Source: an uncultured Hyphomicrobiales bacterium
GTDB taxonomy: Bacteria; Pseudomonadota; Alphaproteobacteria; Rhizobiales; Beijerinckiaceae
NCBI GenBank assembly: GCA_903903935.1
Contig: CAIVAX010000282.1
Location: forward strand, 1-5,819
Direction: 5' to 3'
Length of the DNA: 5,819 nucleotides
Positions 1-5,645 of this stretch are shown piece by piece. The stretch's first letter is position 1, and the number at the start of each line of letters is the position of its first letter. A model generated the notes under the pieces. The model had not been told where the DNA came from, did no database searches, and was given only the letters and a program-made list of their open reading frames with translations. The position numbers were made by a program, and so were the translations under genes.

Positions 1-8
1 GATCAATG

Positions 9-14
9 TATAAT
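9..14 (+). promoter_or_regulatory. Candidate -10 box upstream of the DAHP synthase gene
   Basis: A perfect TATAAT hexamer lies 36 bases before the ATG at 51. The matching -35 element would fall left of the window, so only half of the promoter can be judged. If used, transcription would start near position 20 to 22 and the leader would be about 30 bases, containing a short hairpin and the ribosome binding site. The hexamer overlaps the alternative upstream ATG at 6, which argues against that ATG as the translation start. Confidence 0.4.
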
Positions 15-20
15 CCTCTG

Positions 21-33
21 GCGGCTGAGCCGC
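21..33 (+). repeat. Short perfect inverted repeat in the DAHP synthase leader
   Basis: GCGGCTGAGCCGC has six-base arms (GCGGCT/AGCCGC) around a central G. It lies between the candidate -10 box and the GAGGAG ribosome binding site. As RNA it could form a small GC-rich hairpin with the loop TGA; as DNA it could be an operator half-site pair. No regulator is identifiable from the sequence. Confidence 0.35.
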
Positions 34-50
34 TGCGAGGAGTACTTTTC

Positions 51-1436
51 ATGAGTGCGGATCAATGGTCACCTGACAGCTGGAGGCACAAGCCCATCCA
101 TCAGGTCCCCGATTATCCAGATCAGCAAGCCCTACAGGCGGTCGAACAGCAATTGGCTGGCTTTCCGCCTCTGGTGTTTGCGGGTGAAGCACGCAAATTG
201 AAAAAAGCTCTGGCCAGCGTTGCTGCAGGCGATTCATTTCTTCTGCAGGGTGGCGATTGCGCGGAGAGTTTTGCCGAACATTCTGCCGATAATATTCGCG
301 ATTTCTTCCGCGTCTTTTTACAAATGGCTGTGGTGACATCCTTCGCTGCCGCCTCCCCTGTTGTCAAAGTCGGGCGCATTGCTGGACAATTTGCCAAGCC
401 CCGCTCATCGTCGATGGAACAGCAGGGTGAGACATCGCTGCCCAGCTATCGCGGCGATATCATCAATGGAACTGATTTCACCGCTGAGAGCCGCGTGCCT
501 GATCCGCGCCGACAGATCGAGGCTTATCGGCAATCCGCCGCAACTTTGAATCTGCTTAGAGCCTTTGCGACAGGTGGCTATGCCAGCCTTGAAAATGCCC
601 ATCGCTGGATGCTAGGCTTTGTGAAAGACAGCCCGCTATCAGGCCGCTATCAGGAATTGGCGGATCGCATCACCGAGACGCTTGCGTTCATGCGCGCCAT
701 TGGTCTTAATCCAGAGGCGCATCAGCAATTGCGCGAGACGGAATTCTACACCTCGCATGAAGCGCTGCTGCTTGGCTTTGAACAAGCTCTGACGCGCGTC
801 GACTCCACAACAGGCGATCATTACGCCACCTCTGGCCATATGATCTGGATTGGTGATCGCACTCGTCAATATGATCATGCCCATGTCGAATTCTGTCGCG
901 GCGTGAAAAACCCCATCGGCCTGAAATGCGGCCCCTCGTTGAAGCCGGATGATCTGTTGCGTCTGATTGATATTCTTAATCCCGAGGATGAAGCAGGTCG
1001 TCTCACTCTGATCTGCCGCTTTGGTTACGACAAAGTGGGCGAGCATTTGCCCGGCCTCATCCGCTCAGTAAAGCGCGAGGGTCGCACGGTTGTCTGGTCT
1101 TGCGACCCCATGCATGGCAATACGATCAATGCCGCCGGCGGCTATAAGACGCGGCCCTTTGAGCGCGTCATGGGTGAAATCCGCAATTTCTTTGCTGTCC
1201 ATCAGCTCGAGGGCACACATGCCGGCGGCGTCCATTTGGAGATGACAGGCAAGAATGTGACCGAATGCTTGGGCGGCGCGCGGGAAATCTCCGAGCTCGA
1301 CCTGCATGATCGCTATCACACCCATTGCGACCCAAGGCTGAATGCCGAGCAATCGATTGAAGTGGCTTTCCTCATTGCCGAATTGCTCAAGGCCGAAAGA
1401 GCCGGTAAACCAGCTGTCATCCGCGCCGCCGAATAG
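51..1436 (+). CDS. aroG: Class II 3-deoxy-7-phosphoheptulonate (DAHP) synthase
   Basis: Cytosolic enzyme condensing phosphoenolpyruvate and erythrose 4-phosphate to DAHP, the entry step to chorismate and the aromatic amino acids. The 461-residue product matches the class II (plant/Mycobacterium type) family throughout: WSPDSWR near the N-terminus, [12 protein letters not shown] (43-54), LLQGGDCAE (64-72), [13 protein letters not shown] (108-120), [12 protein letters not shown] (161-172), [13 protein letters not shown] (260-272), [10 protein letters not shown] (290-299), CDPMHGNT (351-358), [11 protein letters not shown] (390-400) and CDPRLN (426-431). By family analogy the divalent metal ligands are Cys70, His355, Glu397 and Asp427, all present; Arg109/Arg118 and Lys292 are likely substrate-phosphate contacts. 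The length equals that of the M. tuberculosis enzyme, so it looks complete. The ATG at 51 was chosen over the one at 6 because GAGGAG (37-42) sits 8 bases before it and family homology begins there. dgkA follows 36 bases later in the same orientation. The symbol aroG follows mycobacterial usage; aroF is also used. Confidence 0.96.
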   Translation: MSADQWSPDSWRHKPIHQVPDYPDQQALQAVEQQLAGFPPLVFAGEARKLKKALASVAAGDSFLLQGGDCAESFAEHSADNIRDFFRVFLQMAVVTSFAAASPVVKVGRIAGQFAKPRSSSMEQQGETSLPSYRGDIINGTDFTAESRVPDPRRQIEAYRQSAATLNLLRAFATGGYASLENAHRWMLGFVKDSPLSGRYQELADRITETLAFMRAIGLNPEAHQQLRETEFYTSHEALLLGFEQALTRVDSTTGDHYATSGHMIWIGDRTRQYDHAHVEFCRGVKNPIGLKCGPSLKPDDLLRLIDILNPEDEAGRLTLICRFGYDKVGEHLPGLIRSVKREGRTVVWSCDPMHGNTINAAGGYKTRPFERVMGEIRNFFAVHQLEGTHAGGVHLEMTGKNVTECLGGAREISELDLHDRYHTHCDPRLNAEQSIEVAFLIAELLKAERAGKPAVIRAAE

Positions 1437-1445
1437 CTCTTCGGC
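1428..1445 (+). repeat. Small stem-loop spanning the DAHP synthase stop codon
   Basis: GCCGAA (1428-1433) pairs with TTCGGC (1440-1445) around the six-base loop TAGCTC, which contains the stop codon. No T-tract follows, so it is not a convincing terminator. It leaves open transcription into dgkA, whose ribosome binding site begins 15 bases further on. It may be a chance structure. Confidence 0.25.
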
Positions 1446-1472
1446 TGGGGCCTTTGGCATGGGAGAGACTAT

Positions 1473-1832
1473 TTGTTGAGGCTGATTTTTGCGTTCCGCA
1501 ATACATGTGCGGGACTTCTTCATGCCGGCCGCACAGAGCGGGCTGTTCAGGAAGAAATGGTCCTTTTTGTTCTCGCTTTGCCAATGGTCTGGCTTTTAGG
1601 GTCCGGCCTCTGGGACCGGGTGGCAATGATCGGCTCGATCCTGCTGCTGCTAGCGGTGGAATTGCTCAACACCTGCGCCGAAAAGCTCTGCGACCATGTC
1701 ACGCCTGAGATCCATCCGCAGGTGAAAATTGTCAAAGACATGGGTTCAGCCGCCGTCTTTTGCGCCATTCTCATCTGCCTTTTGATCTGGGGTGGGGTTG
1801 TGCTGATCCGCTTGGGTCTGGTCACAGCCTGA
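1473..1832 (+). CDS. dgkA: Diacylglycerol kinase (DgkA, prokaryotic trimeric membrane type)
   Basis: Integral inner-membrane kinase that phosphorylates diacylglycerol to phosphatidic acid with ATP, recycling lipid released during envelope glycan synthesis. The 119-residue product has the DgkA architecture: an amphipathic N-terminal helix, then three membrane segments at about 29-45, 48-68 and 93-115. The signature ELLNTCAEKLCD (63-74) supplies Glu63, Asn66, Glu70 and Asp74, matching the E. coli active-site block EILNSAIEAVVD. KDMGSAAV (88-95) matches exactly. Glu22 and Glu28 align with the conserved E...E of the surface helix, although the usual FRQE reads VQEE. The start is not ATG: TTG at 1473 (or TTG at 1476) follows GGGAGAGA (1461-1468) at suitable spacing. 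The nearby ATG at 1459 is in another frame, and no other start lies between the TTG and the preceding stop. That preceding in-frame stop is the TAG of the DAHP synthase gene, so the two genes share a frame and are probably co-transcribed. Confidence 0.93.
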   Translation: MLRLIFAFRNTCAGLLHAGRTERAVQEEMVLFVLALPMVWLLGSGLWDRVAMIGSILLLLAVELLNTCAEKLCDHVTPEIHPQVKIVKDMGSAAVFCAILICLLIWGGVVLIRLGLVTA

Positions 1833-1926
1833 AGCGGGAAAACCTGCCTTTGCAATCCTGCAAGTGCAATGCGCTGCCTGACTAGCCATATGTTGTTCAG
1901 ATTCATTGGCTCTGTTCGAGGTTATG

Positions 1927-2721
1927 ATGTCCTCTTCTCTCATGCCCACCCTATTTGTCTCGCATGGCTCCCCGATGATCATGCTGGAGCAAAGCCCGGC
2001 CCGCGACTTTCTGGAGTCATTGGGCCAATCCCTTCCCCGCCCCAAGGCGATCCTGATTGCCTCGGCCCATTTTGAAACCACAGAGCCGGCCTTAAGCGCG
2101 GATGCCAGCCCGCAGATGATCTATGATTTTGGCGGCTTTCCCCGCCCCCTCTTCGAGATGACCTATCCCGCGCCGGGCTCTCCCGCTCTGGCACAACAGG
2201 CTGTGGAGCTGCTCACAGCTGCGGGGATCAAGGCGGGAGCGAAAACCAATCGCGGTTATGACCATGGCACGTGGACACCGCTGAAGCTGATGTTCCCGCA
2301 AGCCGATATTCCGATTGTTCAGATTTCGATCCAGACTCACTCTGATCCCACCCATCACATAGCCATGGGCCGGGCCCTGTCACCCCTGCGCGAACAGGGC
2401 GTGCTGATCATGGGATCAGGCACGCTGACTCATAATCTCTATGCCTTCATGCAAGTGCGCAATCAGCCCCATTATCCAACCCCTGATTGGGTATCTGGCT
2501 TTGGCAATTGGGTGCAGAAAGTCGCCGAATCTGGCGATATCGAAGCCATGGCCCGCTATCGGCAAGAGGCGCCCTACTTCAAAGAAAATCATCCCAGCGA
2601 TGACCACTTCTTGCCCTTCCCCTTTGCCATGGGGGCCGCAGGGCAAGGCGCCAAAGGCCAACGCATTCACACCAGCGCCCAAAGCGGTGTGATGCTGATG
2701 GATGCTTATAGCTTTGCCTGA
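1927..2721 (+). CDS. Extradiol ring-cleavage dioxygenase, LigB class III, YgiD/4,5-DOPA dioxygenase family
   Basis: Predicted cytosolic non-heme metal enzyme opening a catechol-type ring; the substrate cannot be told from sequence. The 264-residue product carries the family landmarks in order: PTLFVSHGSPM (7-17, His13), IASAHFET (44-51, His48), MIYDFGGFP (64-72), YDHGTWTPLKLMFP (111-124, His113), QISIQT (132-137), GSGTLTHNL (163-171, His169) and NHPSDDHFLPF (221-231, His222/His227). In YgiD-like proteins histidines of the SHG, SAH, THN and HP..(D/E)HF blocks supply metal ligands, and the DHG histidine acts in catalysis; all are present. The start at 1927 follows GAGG (1918-1921) by 5 bases. 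ATG 1924 would leave only 2 bases of spacing, and ATG 1942 remains possible. The gene is about 94 bases downstream of dgkA, and its 3' end overlaps the convergent eutA by 16 bases. No aromatic-catabolism operon surrounds it, so a general or detoxifying role is as likely as a pathway step. Confidence 0.9.
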   Translation: MSSSLMPTLFVSHGSPMIMLEQSPARDFLESLGQSLPRPKAILIASAHFETTEPALSADASPQMIYDFGGFPRPLFEMTYPAPGSPALAQQAVELLTAAGIKAGAKTNRGYDHGTWTPLKLMFPQADIPIVQISIQTHSDPTHHIAMGRALSPLREQGVLIMGSGTLTHNLYAFMQVRNQPHYPTPDWVSGFGNWVQKVAESGDIEAMARYRQEAPYFKENHPSDDHFLPFPFAMGAAGQGAKGQRIHTSAQSGVMLMDAYSFA

Positions 2722-4307
2722 GGGCGAGACTGGCGAGAGTCAAAGACCAAGGTCTTAATGGTCACCGGCACCATTTGCGAGGGCATGCGCATGCGGCCAA
2801 TATCGACATAATCAAAATCTCTGAGCACCAGACCATCGAGCACTAAGAGCTCACTCTCAATGCCGATCTCTTGCAAAAGAATGGCGCCCAGAGATAAAGC
2901 CGCATCTCCTTCCAGCATGATGTAAAGATTCTGCTGCGCGCGAATAAGATCCTCAAGCCCGAGCGCCAATCCTTGCGCAAAGGCCAAAAGCCTCTCATGC
3001 GAAGGCTCGCCGCGCCAGCGAAACGCAAAGGCCATTTCCCCAGCTCCCTCCATCGCATCAAAGGCTGTGCGATGCTGTGTGATCGCGCGCCCCAGCGCAT
3101 GGGGATCTATGGGCTTTAAAAAATCATAGGGCGGATAGAGCACAGGTAGATTGCGGCGTGGCAAGAGCGCGGCATGCGAGGTGATCGTTGATGTCTGCCC
3201 ACTTAATTGCACGCAATATTCTGAAGCACCCAAAACTGTGGCGCGCATACATTCCTGCGCTGGCAGAATGGTAAAGGGCGTCCCCTGCACCTCAAAAATA
3301 ATACGCAAGGCTTGTGCAAGAGGGCGGCCCAGATCGCCAAAATCCCGCGCCTCGCGTCCATAAAAGAATTCAGCAACACCGCCAGAAAACAAAACCTCAT
3401 CAAAGGCACCTACCAGATAAATCGGATCCGTGAGAAACAATCCTGCATCCTCTTTTGCTGAGCCATCGAGACCCAAAACCAGAGCCAATTGTTCGGCCCT
3501 ATGATCCGCAATGCGCTGCATATCCTGCTGGCTGATCTGCTGGCCAAGAGTGAGATCCAATCCAATCTGTAAGGCCTGCGCCCGCCCTTCTGGCTCGAGC
3601 CGTGTGATCACACCTGACTCATCTCTGACAATCAAGCGCCCGCCAATCGCCAATGCGGCAAGCGCGCTCACCCGCCCATCTTCGCAAAGGGCAAGCTTGG
3701 TCGTGCCGCCACCAATATCAATATTCAACACACGCGTGTGATGCGCCAGTGACAGCCGCAGCGCACCTGAGCCCTGCGCAGCAAGCATTGCTTCCATATG
3801 ATGACCAGCGGCGGCACAAATAATATCGCCGCTCTCTTGCGCCAGTTGATCAACAATGGCTTTGGCATTGGCGCGCAAAGCCGCTTGCCCTGTCATGATC
3901 ACCGCGCCGGTTTCGATCTCATCGGGCGTGATACCGCTCTGAGCATAGGCGTCTTCGAGAAGATCCTGCAAGGCGGCCACATCTATGCGGCCATCGGGCA
4001 AAAAGGGCGTGAAGGCAACGGGCGAGAGATAAAGCGTTTCGCGCGATTTAACCTGACGCTGCAAGGCTGGCGCCTCGCCGGGCCCGCGCATCAACAAGCG
4101 CGAAAAAGCAATCTGTGTGCCTGAAGAACCAATATCAAGCCCCATCGAGATGAAGGGCACAGACTCAAGTGCACGCGAGCCATGATCGAGCACGTCATGA
4201 TCAGAGTCATCATGCGCATGATCATGCTCATCGCCCTCTTCATGCAGATGATAAGCATTGAGCCCAAACAAATGATCAGACAGGGAATGCGGTTTTTTTG
4301 ATGTCAT
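2706..4307 (-). CDS. eutA: EutA-type ethanolamine ammonia-lyase reactivating factor with His/Asp-rich N-terminal tail
   Basis: EutA proteins are ATPases of the actin/Hsp70 fold that release damaged cobalamin from ethanolamine ammonia-lyase so that fresh adenosylcobalamin can bind. The 533-residue product shows the fold's motifs: phosphate-1 loop MGLDIGSSGTQ (55-65), RETLYLSPVAFTP (89-101), TGAVIMTGQAA (133-143), AAAGHHMEAMLAAQGSGA (165-182), phosphate-2 loop LNIDIGGGTTK (194-204), IGGRLIV (221-227), adenosine motif FSGGVAEF (307-314), MRATVLGAS (354-362), RRNLPVLYPP (384-393), and a C-terminal FDYVDIGRMRM...VPVTIKTLVF block (498-522) very like that of E. coli EutA. E. coli EutA is about 467 residues; the excess is mainly an N-terminal tail of about 50 residues. 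The ATG at 4307 was chosen because GGAGGG (4315-4320) lies 7 bases before it; GTG 4313 would be too close. An intrinsic terminator lies just upstream, after the cupin operon. No eutB or eutC is in the window, so the partner enzyme is unknown. Confidence 0.9.
   Translation of the reverse strand: MTSKKPHSLSDHLFGLNAYHLHEEGDEHDHAHDDSDHDVLDHGSRALESVPFISMGLDIGSSGTQIAFSRLLMRGPGEAPALQRQVKSRETLYLSPVAFTPFLPDGRIDVAALQDLLEDAYAQSGITPDEIETGAVIMTGQAALRANAKAIVDQLAQESGDIICAAAGHHMEAMLAAQGSGALRLSLAHHTRVLNIDIGGGTTKLALCEDGRVSALAALAIGGRLIVRDESGVITRLEPEGRAQALQIGLDLTLGQQISQQDMQRIADHRAEQLALVLGLDGSAKEDAGLFLTDPIYLVGAFDEVLFSGGVAEFFYGREARDFGDLGRPLAQALRIIFEVQGTPFTILPAQECMRATVLGASEYCVQLSGQTSTITSHAALLPRRNLPVLYPPYDFLKPIDPHALGRAITQHRTAFDAMEGAGEMAFAFRWRGEPSHERLLAFAQGLALGLEDLIRAQQNLYIMLEGDAALSLGAILLQEIGIESELLVLDGLVLRDFDYVDIGRMRMPSQMVPVTIKTLVFDSRQSRPQAKL
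4182..4250 (-). other. Segment encoding the His/Asp/Glu-rich tail of EutA
   Basis: Codons for residues 20-42 of the EutA-like protein encode 7 histidines (20, 22, 28, 30, 32, 37, 42) and 10 acidic residues out of 23, in patterns such as HLHEE and HDHAHDD. The segment precedes the actin-fold core and is predicted to be disordered. Such tails in other proteins (some nickel, zinc or cobalt chaperones) bind divalent metals; applying that role here is inference. The repeated CAT/GAT codons give the DNA a locally repetitive look, including the 12-base palindrome GCATGATCATGC at 4216-4227. Confidence 0.75.
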
Positions 4308-4340
4308 GGTCACACCCTCCCCGCCTGATCTGGAGCCCCA

Positions 4341-4375
4341 ATAAAAAAGCCCTCCGCGTCAACGCAGAGGGCTTT
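4341..4375 (-). terminator. Intrinsic terminator between the cupin operon and eutA
   Basis: Read on the minus strand, AAAGCCCTCTGCGT pairs with ACGCGGAGGGCTTT: a 14-base stem (4346-4375) with one internal mismatch and a two-base top, followed by the T-rich run TTTTTTAT. This is a textbook rho-independent terminator for minus-strand transcription. It lies 15 bases after the downstream cupin stop codon and ends about 33 bases before the eutA ATG. On the plus strand only three T follow the stem, so it is not obviously bidirectional. Confidence 0.88.
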
Positions 4376-4377
4376 GC

Positions 4378-4392
4378 GAGCACATCATGCTC
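4378..4392 (-). repeat. Small stem-loop over the downstream cupin stop codon
   Basis: GAGCA and TGCTC form a five-base stem around a five-base loop, immediately before the intrinsic terminator in the minus-strand transcript and overlapping the TGA stop of the downstream cupin gene. Together they make two consecutive hairpins ahead of eutA. The stem is short and could be chance. Confidence 0.25.
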
Positions 4393-5005
4393 ATTTCTTG
4401 AGTGGCACTTCACCGCGCAAATATTTGCGCACCAGTTCATCATCGAGCGTCACATAAGGGTCGAACTCAGGCGCATCTTCATATTGGGTCAGATTGTTCA
4501 GGCCAATCTGACGGAAGATACGATTGGTCGAAGAGATCAACCGCGCCGGCTTGGAGGGATCAGCATTGAAATGCTGATGGATCGTCGCCGGGGGAATATA
4601 GATCACATCGCCCGCTTCCCATTCGAACTTCTTGGTCTCCGCCTGCGGCTTCCATTCAAACTGATCCGTGATTTCGACATCACAATCTTGATGAATGTCA
4701 TAGCCACGTCCCTCTAGGACATAGACGCATTCTTCCGCCAGATGGCTATGCTTGCCCGAGCGGCTGCCCGGAGGAATGATCTGCATATAGGCATCGACTG
4801 TTTCGACGCGCGTATTCATCGCCTCATTCATCAAATGCTTGAGCAGGCCCTGACGCGACATCTCCCAAGGCATTTCGTGCGGACGCACAACCTTTTTGCG
4901 CCGGCCATTGCGGGAGGGCGCATCCTGCGCATCATCGAGCAAGCGCTGATAGAGCCGCTCATTGGTTTTGCCGTCCAGCCAGCTTCCAACTTCACCCCAA
5001 GCCAT
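4391..5005 (-). CDS. Cupin-domain protein with complete metal-binding motifs (downstream cupin)
   Basis: A 204-residue single-cupin protein of unknown reaction. Motif 1 is GSRSGKHSHLAEECVYVLEG (80-99), fitting G-X5-HXH-X3-E-X6-G with ligands His86, His88 and Glu92. Motif 2 is GDVIYIPPATIHQHFN (132-147), with His143 as the fourth ligand. A complete 3-His/1-Glu set suggests a bound iron, manganese or nickel ion and an oxygenase, isomerase or decarboxylase-like role, but cupin functions are too varied to name one. The region between the motifs is longer than in the neighbouring paralogue by about 17 residues (roughly 106-127). The N-terminal part (MAWGEVGSWLDG...RPHEMPWEMSRQG) resembles small cupins seen in proteobacterial catabolic clusters, by memory of the family only. 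No signal peptide, so cytosolic. The start at 5005 is supported by GGAAGGA about 8 bases upstream. Only one base separates it from the stop of the preceding cupin gene, so translation is probably coupled. Confidence 0.85.
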   Translation of the reverse strand: MAWGEVGSWLDGKTNERLYQRLLDDAQDAPSRNGRRKKVVRPHEMPWEMSRQGLLKHLMNEAMNTRVETVDAYMQIIPPGSRSGKHSHLAEECVYVLEGRGYDIHQDCDVEITDQFEWKPQAETKKFEWEAGDVIYIPPATIHQHFNADPSKPARLISSTNRIFRQIGLNNLTQYEDAPEFDPYVTLDDELVRKYLRGEVPLKK

Positions 5006-5006
5006 A

Positions 5007-5645
5007 TCAATATCCTTCCTTCGGATGGTTGAAATTCTCGTCCTGTTCGCGCGCGGTAAAGCCCTCGGCACCCGGCGGCAATTCGAGCGGACGCTCTTCC
5101 ACCGTTTTCTGGAACAGCATGTTCAAGAAAAGATACATGGGCTTGGTTTTGATCACGAGCGCGCGAGCGGGCTTTTTGGGATCGGCATTAAAATGCTGGT
5201 GCACGCAATTGTTGTGCACAATGGCAATGTCACCGGCCTTCCAATCATAGCGCACGCCATCATGGATTTCATAACCCGTGCCATCGAGAATATAAAAGGC
5301 GGCTTCATTCACATGGCCATGCTTTTGGGATTTTGCGCCCGGCGCATATTCTTCCAGATGCATATGGAAGGTTTGCGTGATCCCATCCTTGGGCTCGACG
5401 AAATGACGGCTGAAACAGGCCGGACCATCGACAAAGGGAATCTCGCTGGCCTTGCGCACGCGCGGCACGGAGCGCAGACGCGTCAGCTCTTCCTTCACAT
5501 TATATTCGCCAGCAATAGCGCGCACGAATACGCGGTTCTTATTGTTGTGATACATAGTCTGGCGCTTCTCATCGAGCACGGCAGAATTATGGCCCAACTC
5601 GGCGGCACCGGCCGCTCCCTTCTGGACACGCGATTGATCACTCAT
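5007..5645 (-). CDS. Cupin-domain protein with altered motifs (upstream cupin)
   Basis: A 212-residue paralogue of the next gene and the first gene of the operon. Motif 1, GAKSQKHGHVNEAAFYILDG (103-122), keeps His109 and His111, but the residue matching the canonical glutamate is Ala115; the only acidic candidate is Glu114, one place earlier. Motif 2, GDIAIVHNNCVHQHFN (138-153), keeps His149 but replaces the usual Pro and Gly with His144 and Asn146. The stretch after it (HQHFNADPKKPAR, 149-161) is nearly the same as HQHFNADPSKPAR in the neighbour, supporting tandem duplication. The N-terminal ~90 residues have no recognised domain. No signal peptide. The start at 5645 is backed by GAGGAG 8 bases upstream; the frame stays open further upstream to about 5807, but that part does not look coding. 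The two cupins may form a hetero-oligomer with one fully canonical and one modified site; this is inference. Confidence 0.84.
   Translation of the reverse strand: MSDQSRVQKGAAGAAELGHNSAVLDEKRQTMYHNNKNRVFVRAIAGEYNVKEELTRLRSVPRVRKASEIPFVDGPACFSRHFVEPKDGITQTFHMHLEEYAPGAKSQKHGHVNEAAFYILDGTGYEIHDGVRYDWKAGDIAIVHNNCVHQHFNADPKKPARALVIKTKPMYLFLNMLFQKTVEERPLELPPGAEGFTAREQDENFNHPKEGY

Noticed and set aside
6..50. N-terminal extension of the DAHP synthase from the ATG at 6
   Set aside because: The extension covers a consensus -10 box, a hairpin and a good ribosome binding site, and family homology begins at the ATG at 51.
1850..1863. Hairpin TTGCA-ATCC-TGCAA after dgkA as a terminator
   Set aside because: The stem is only five bases and is not followed by a T-run; the 94-base gap between dgkA and the dioxygenase gene shows no other clear signal.
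4216..4227. 12-base palindrome GCATGATCATGC as a protein binding site
   Set aside because: It lies within the eutA coding region and is explained by the repeated His and Asp codons of the acidic histidine tail.
4343..4362. TTGACG inside the terminator as a -35 box for eutA
   Set aside because: No -10-like hexamer lies at 16 to 18 bases; the T-rich run is only about 8 to 14 bases away.
4341..4392. EutV/ANTAR-type dual-hairpin antiterminator before eutA
   Set aside because: Two hairpins do precede eutA, but the first has a five-base stem and a five-base loop, not the six-base loop with A1 and G4 expected of ANTAR targets. Such systems are described mainly in Firmicutes.
4391..5645. Identification of either cupin as EutQ because of the nearby eutA
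   Set aside because: EutQ proteins have a distinctive N-terminal part and lack the canonical metal ligands. These cupins carry HXH motifs and show no recognisable EutQ sequence.
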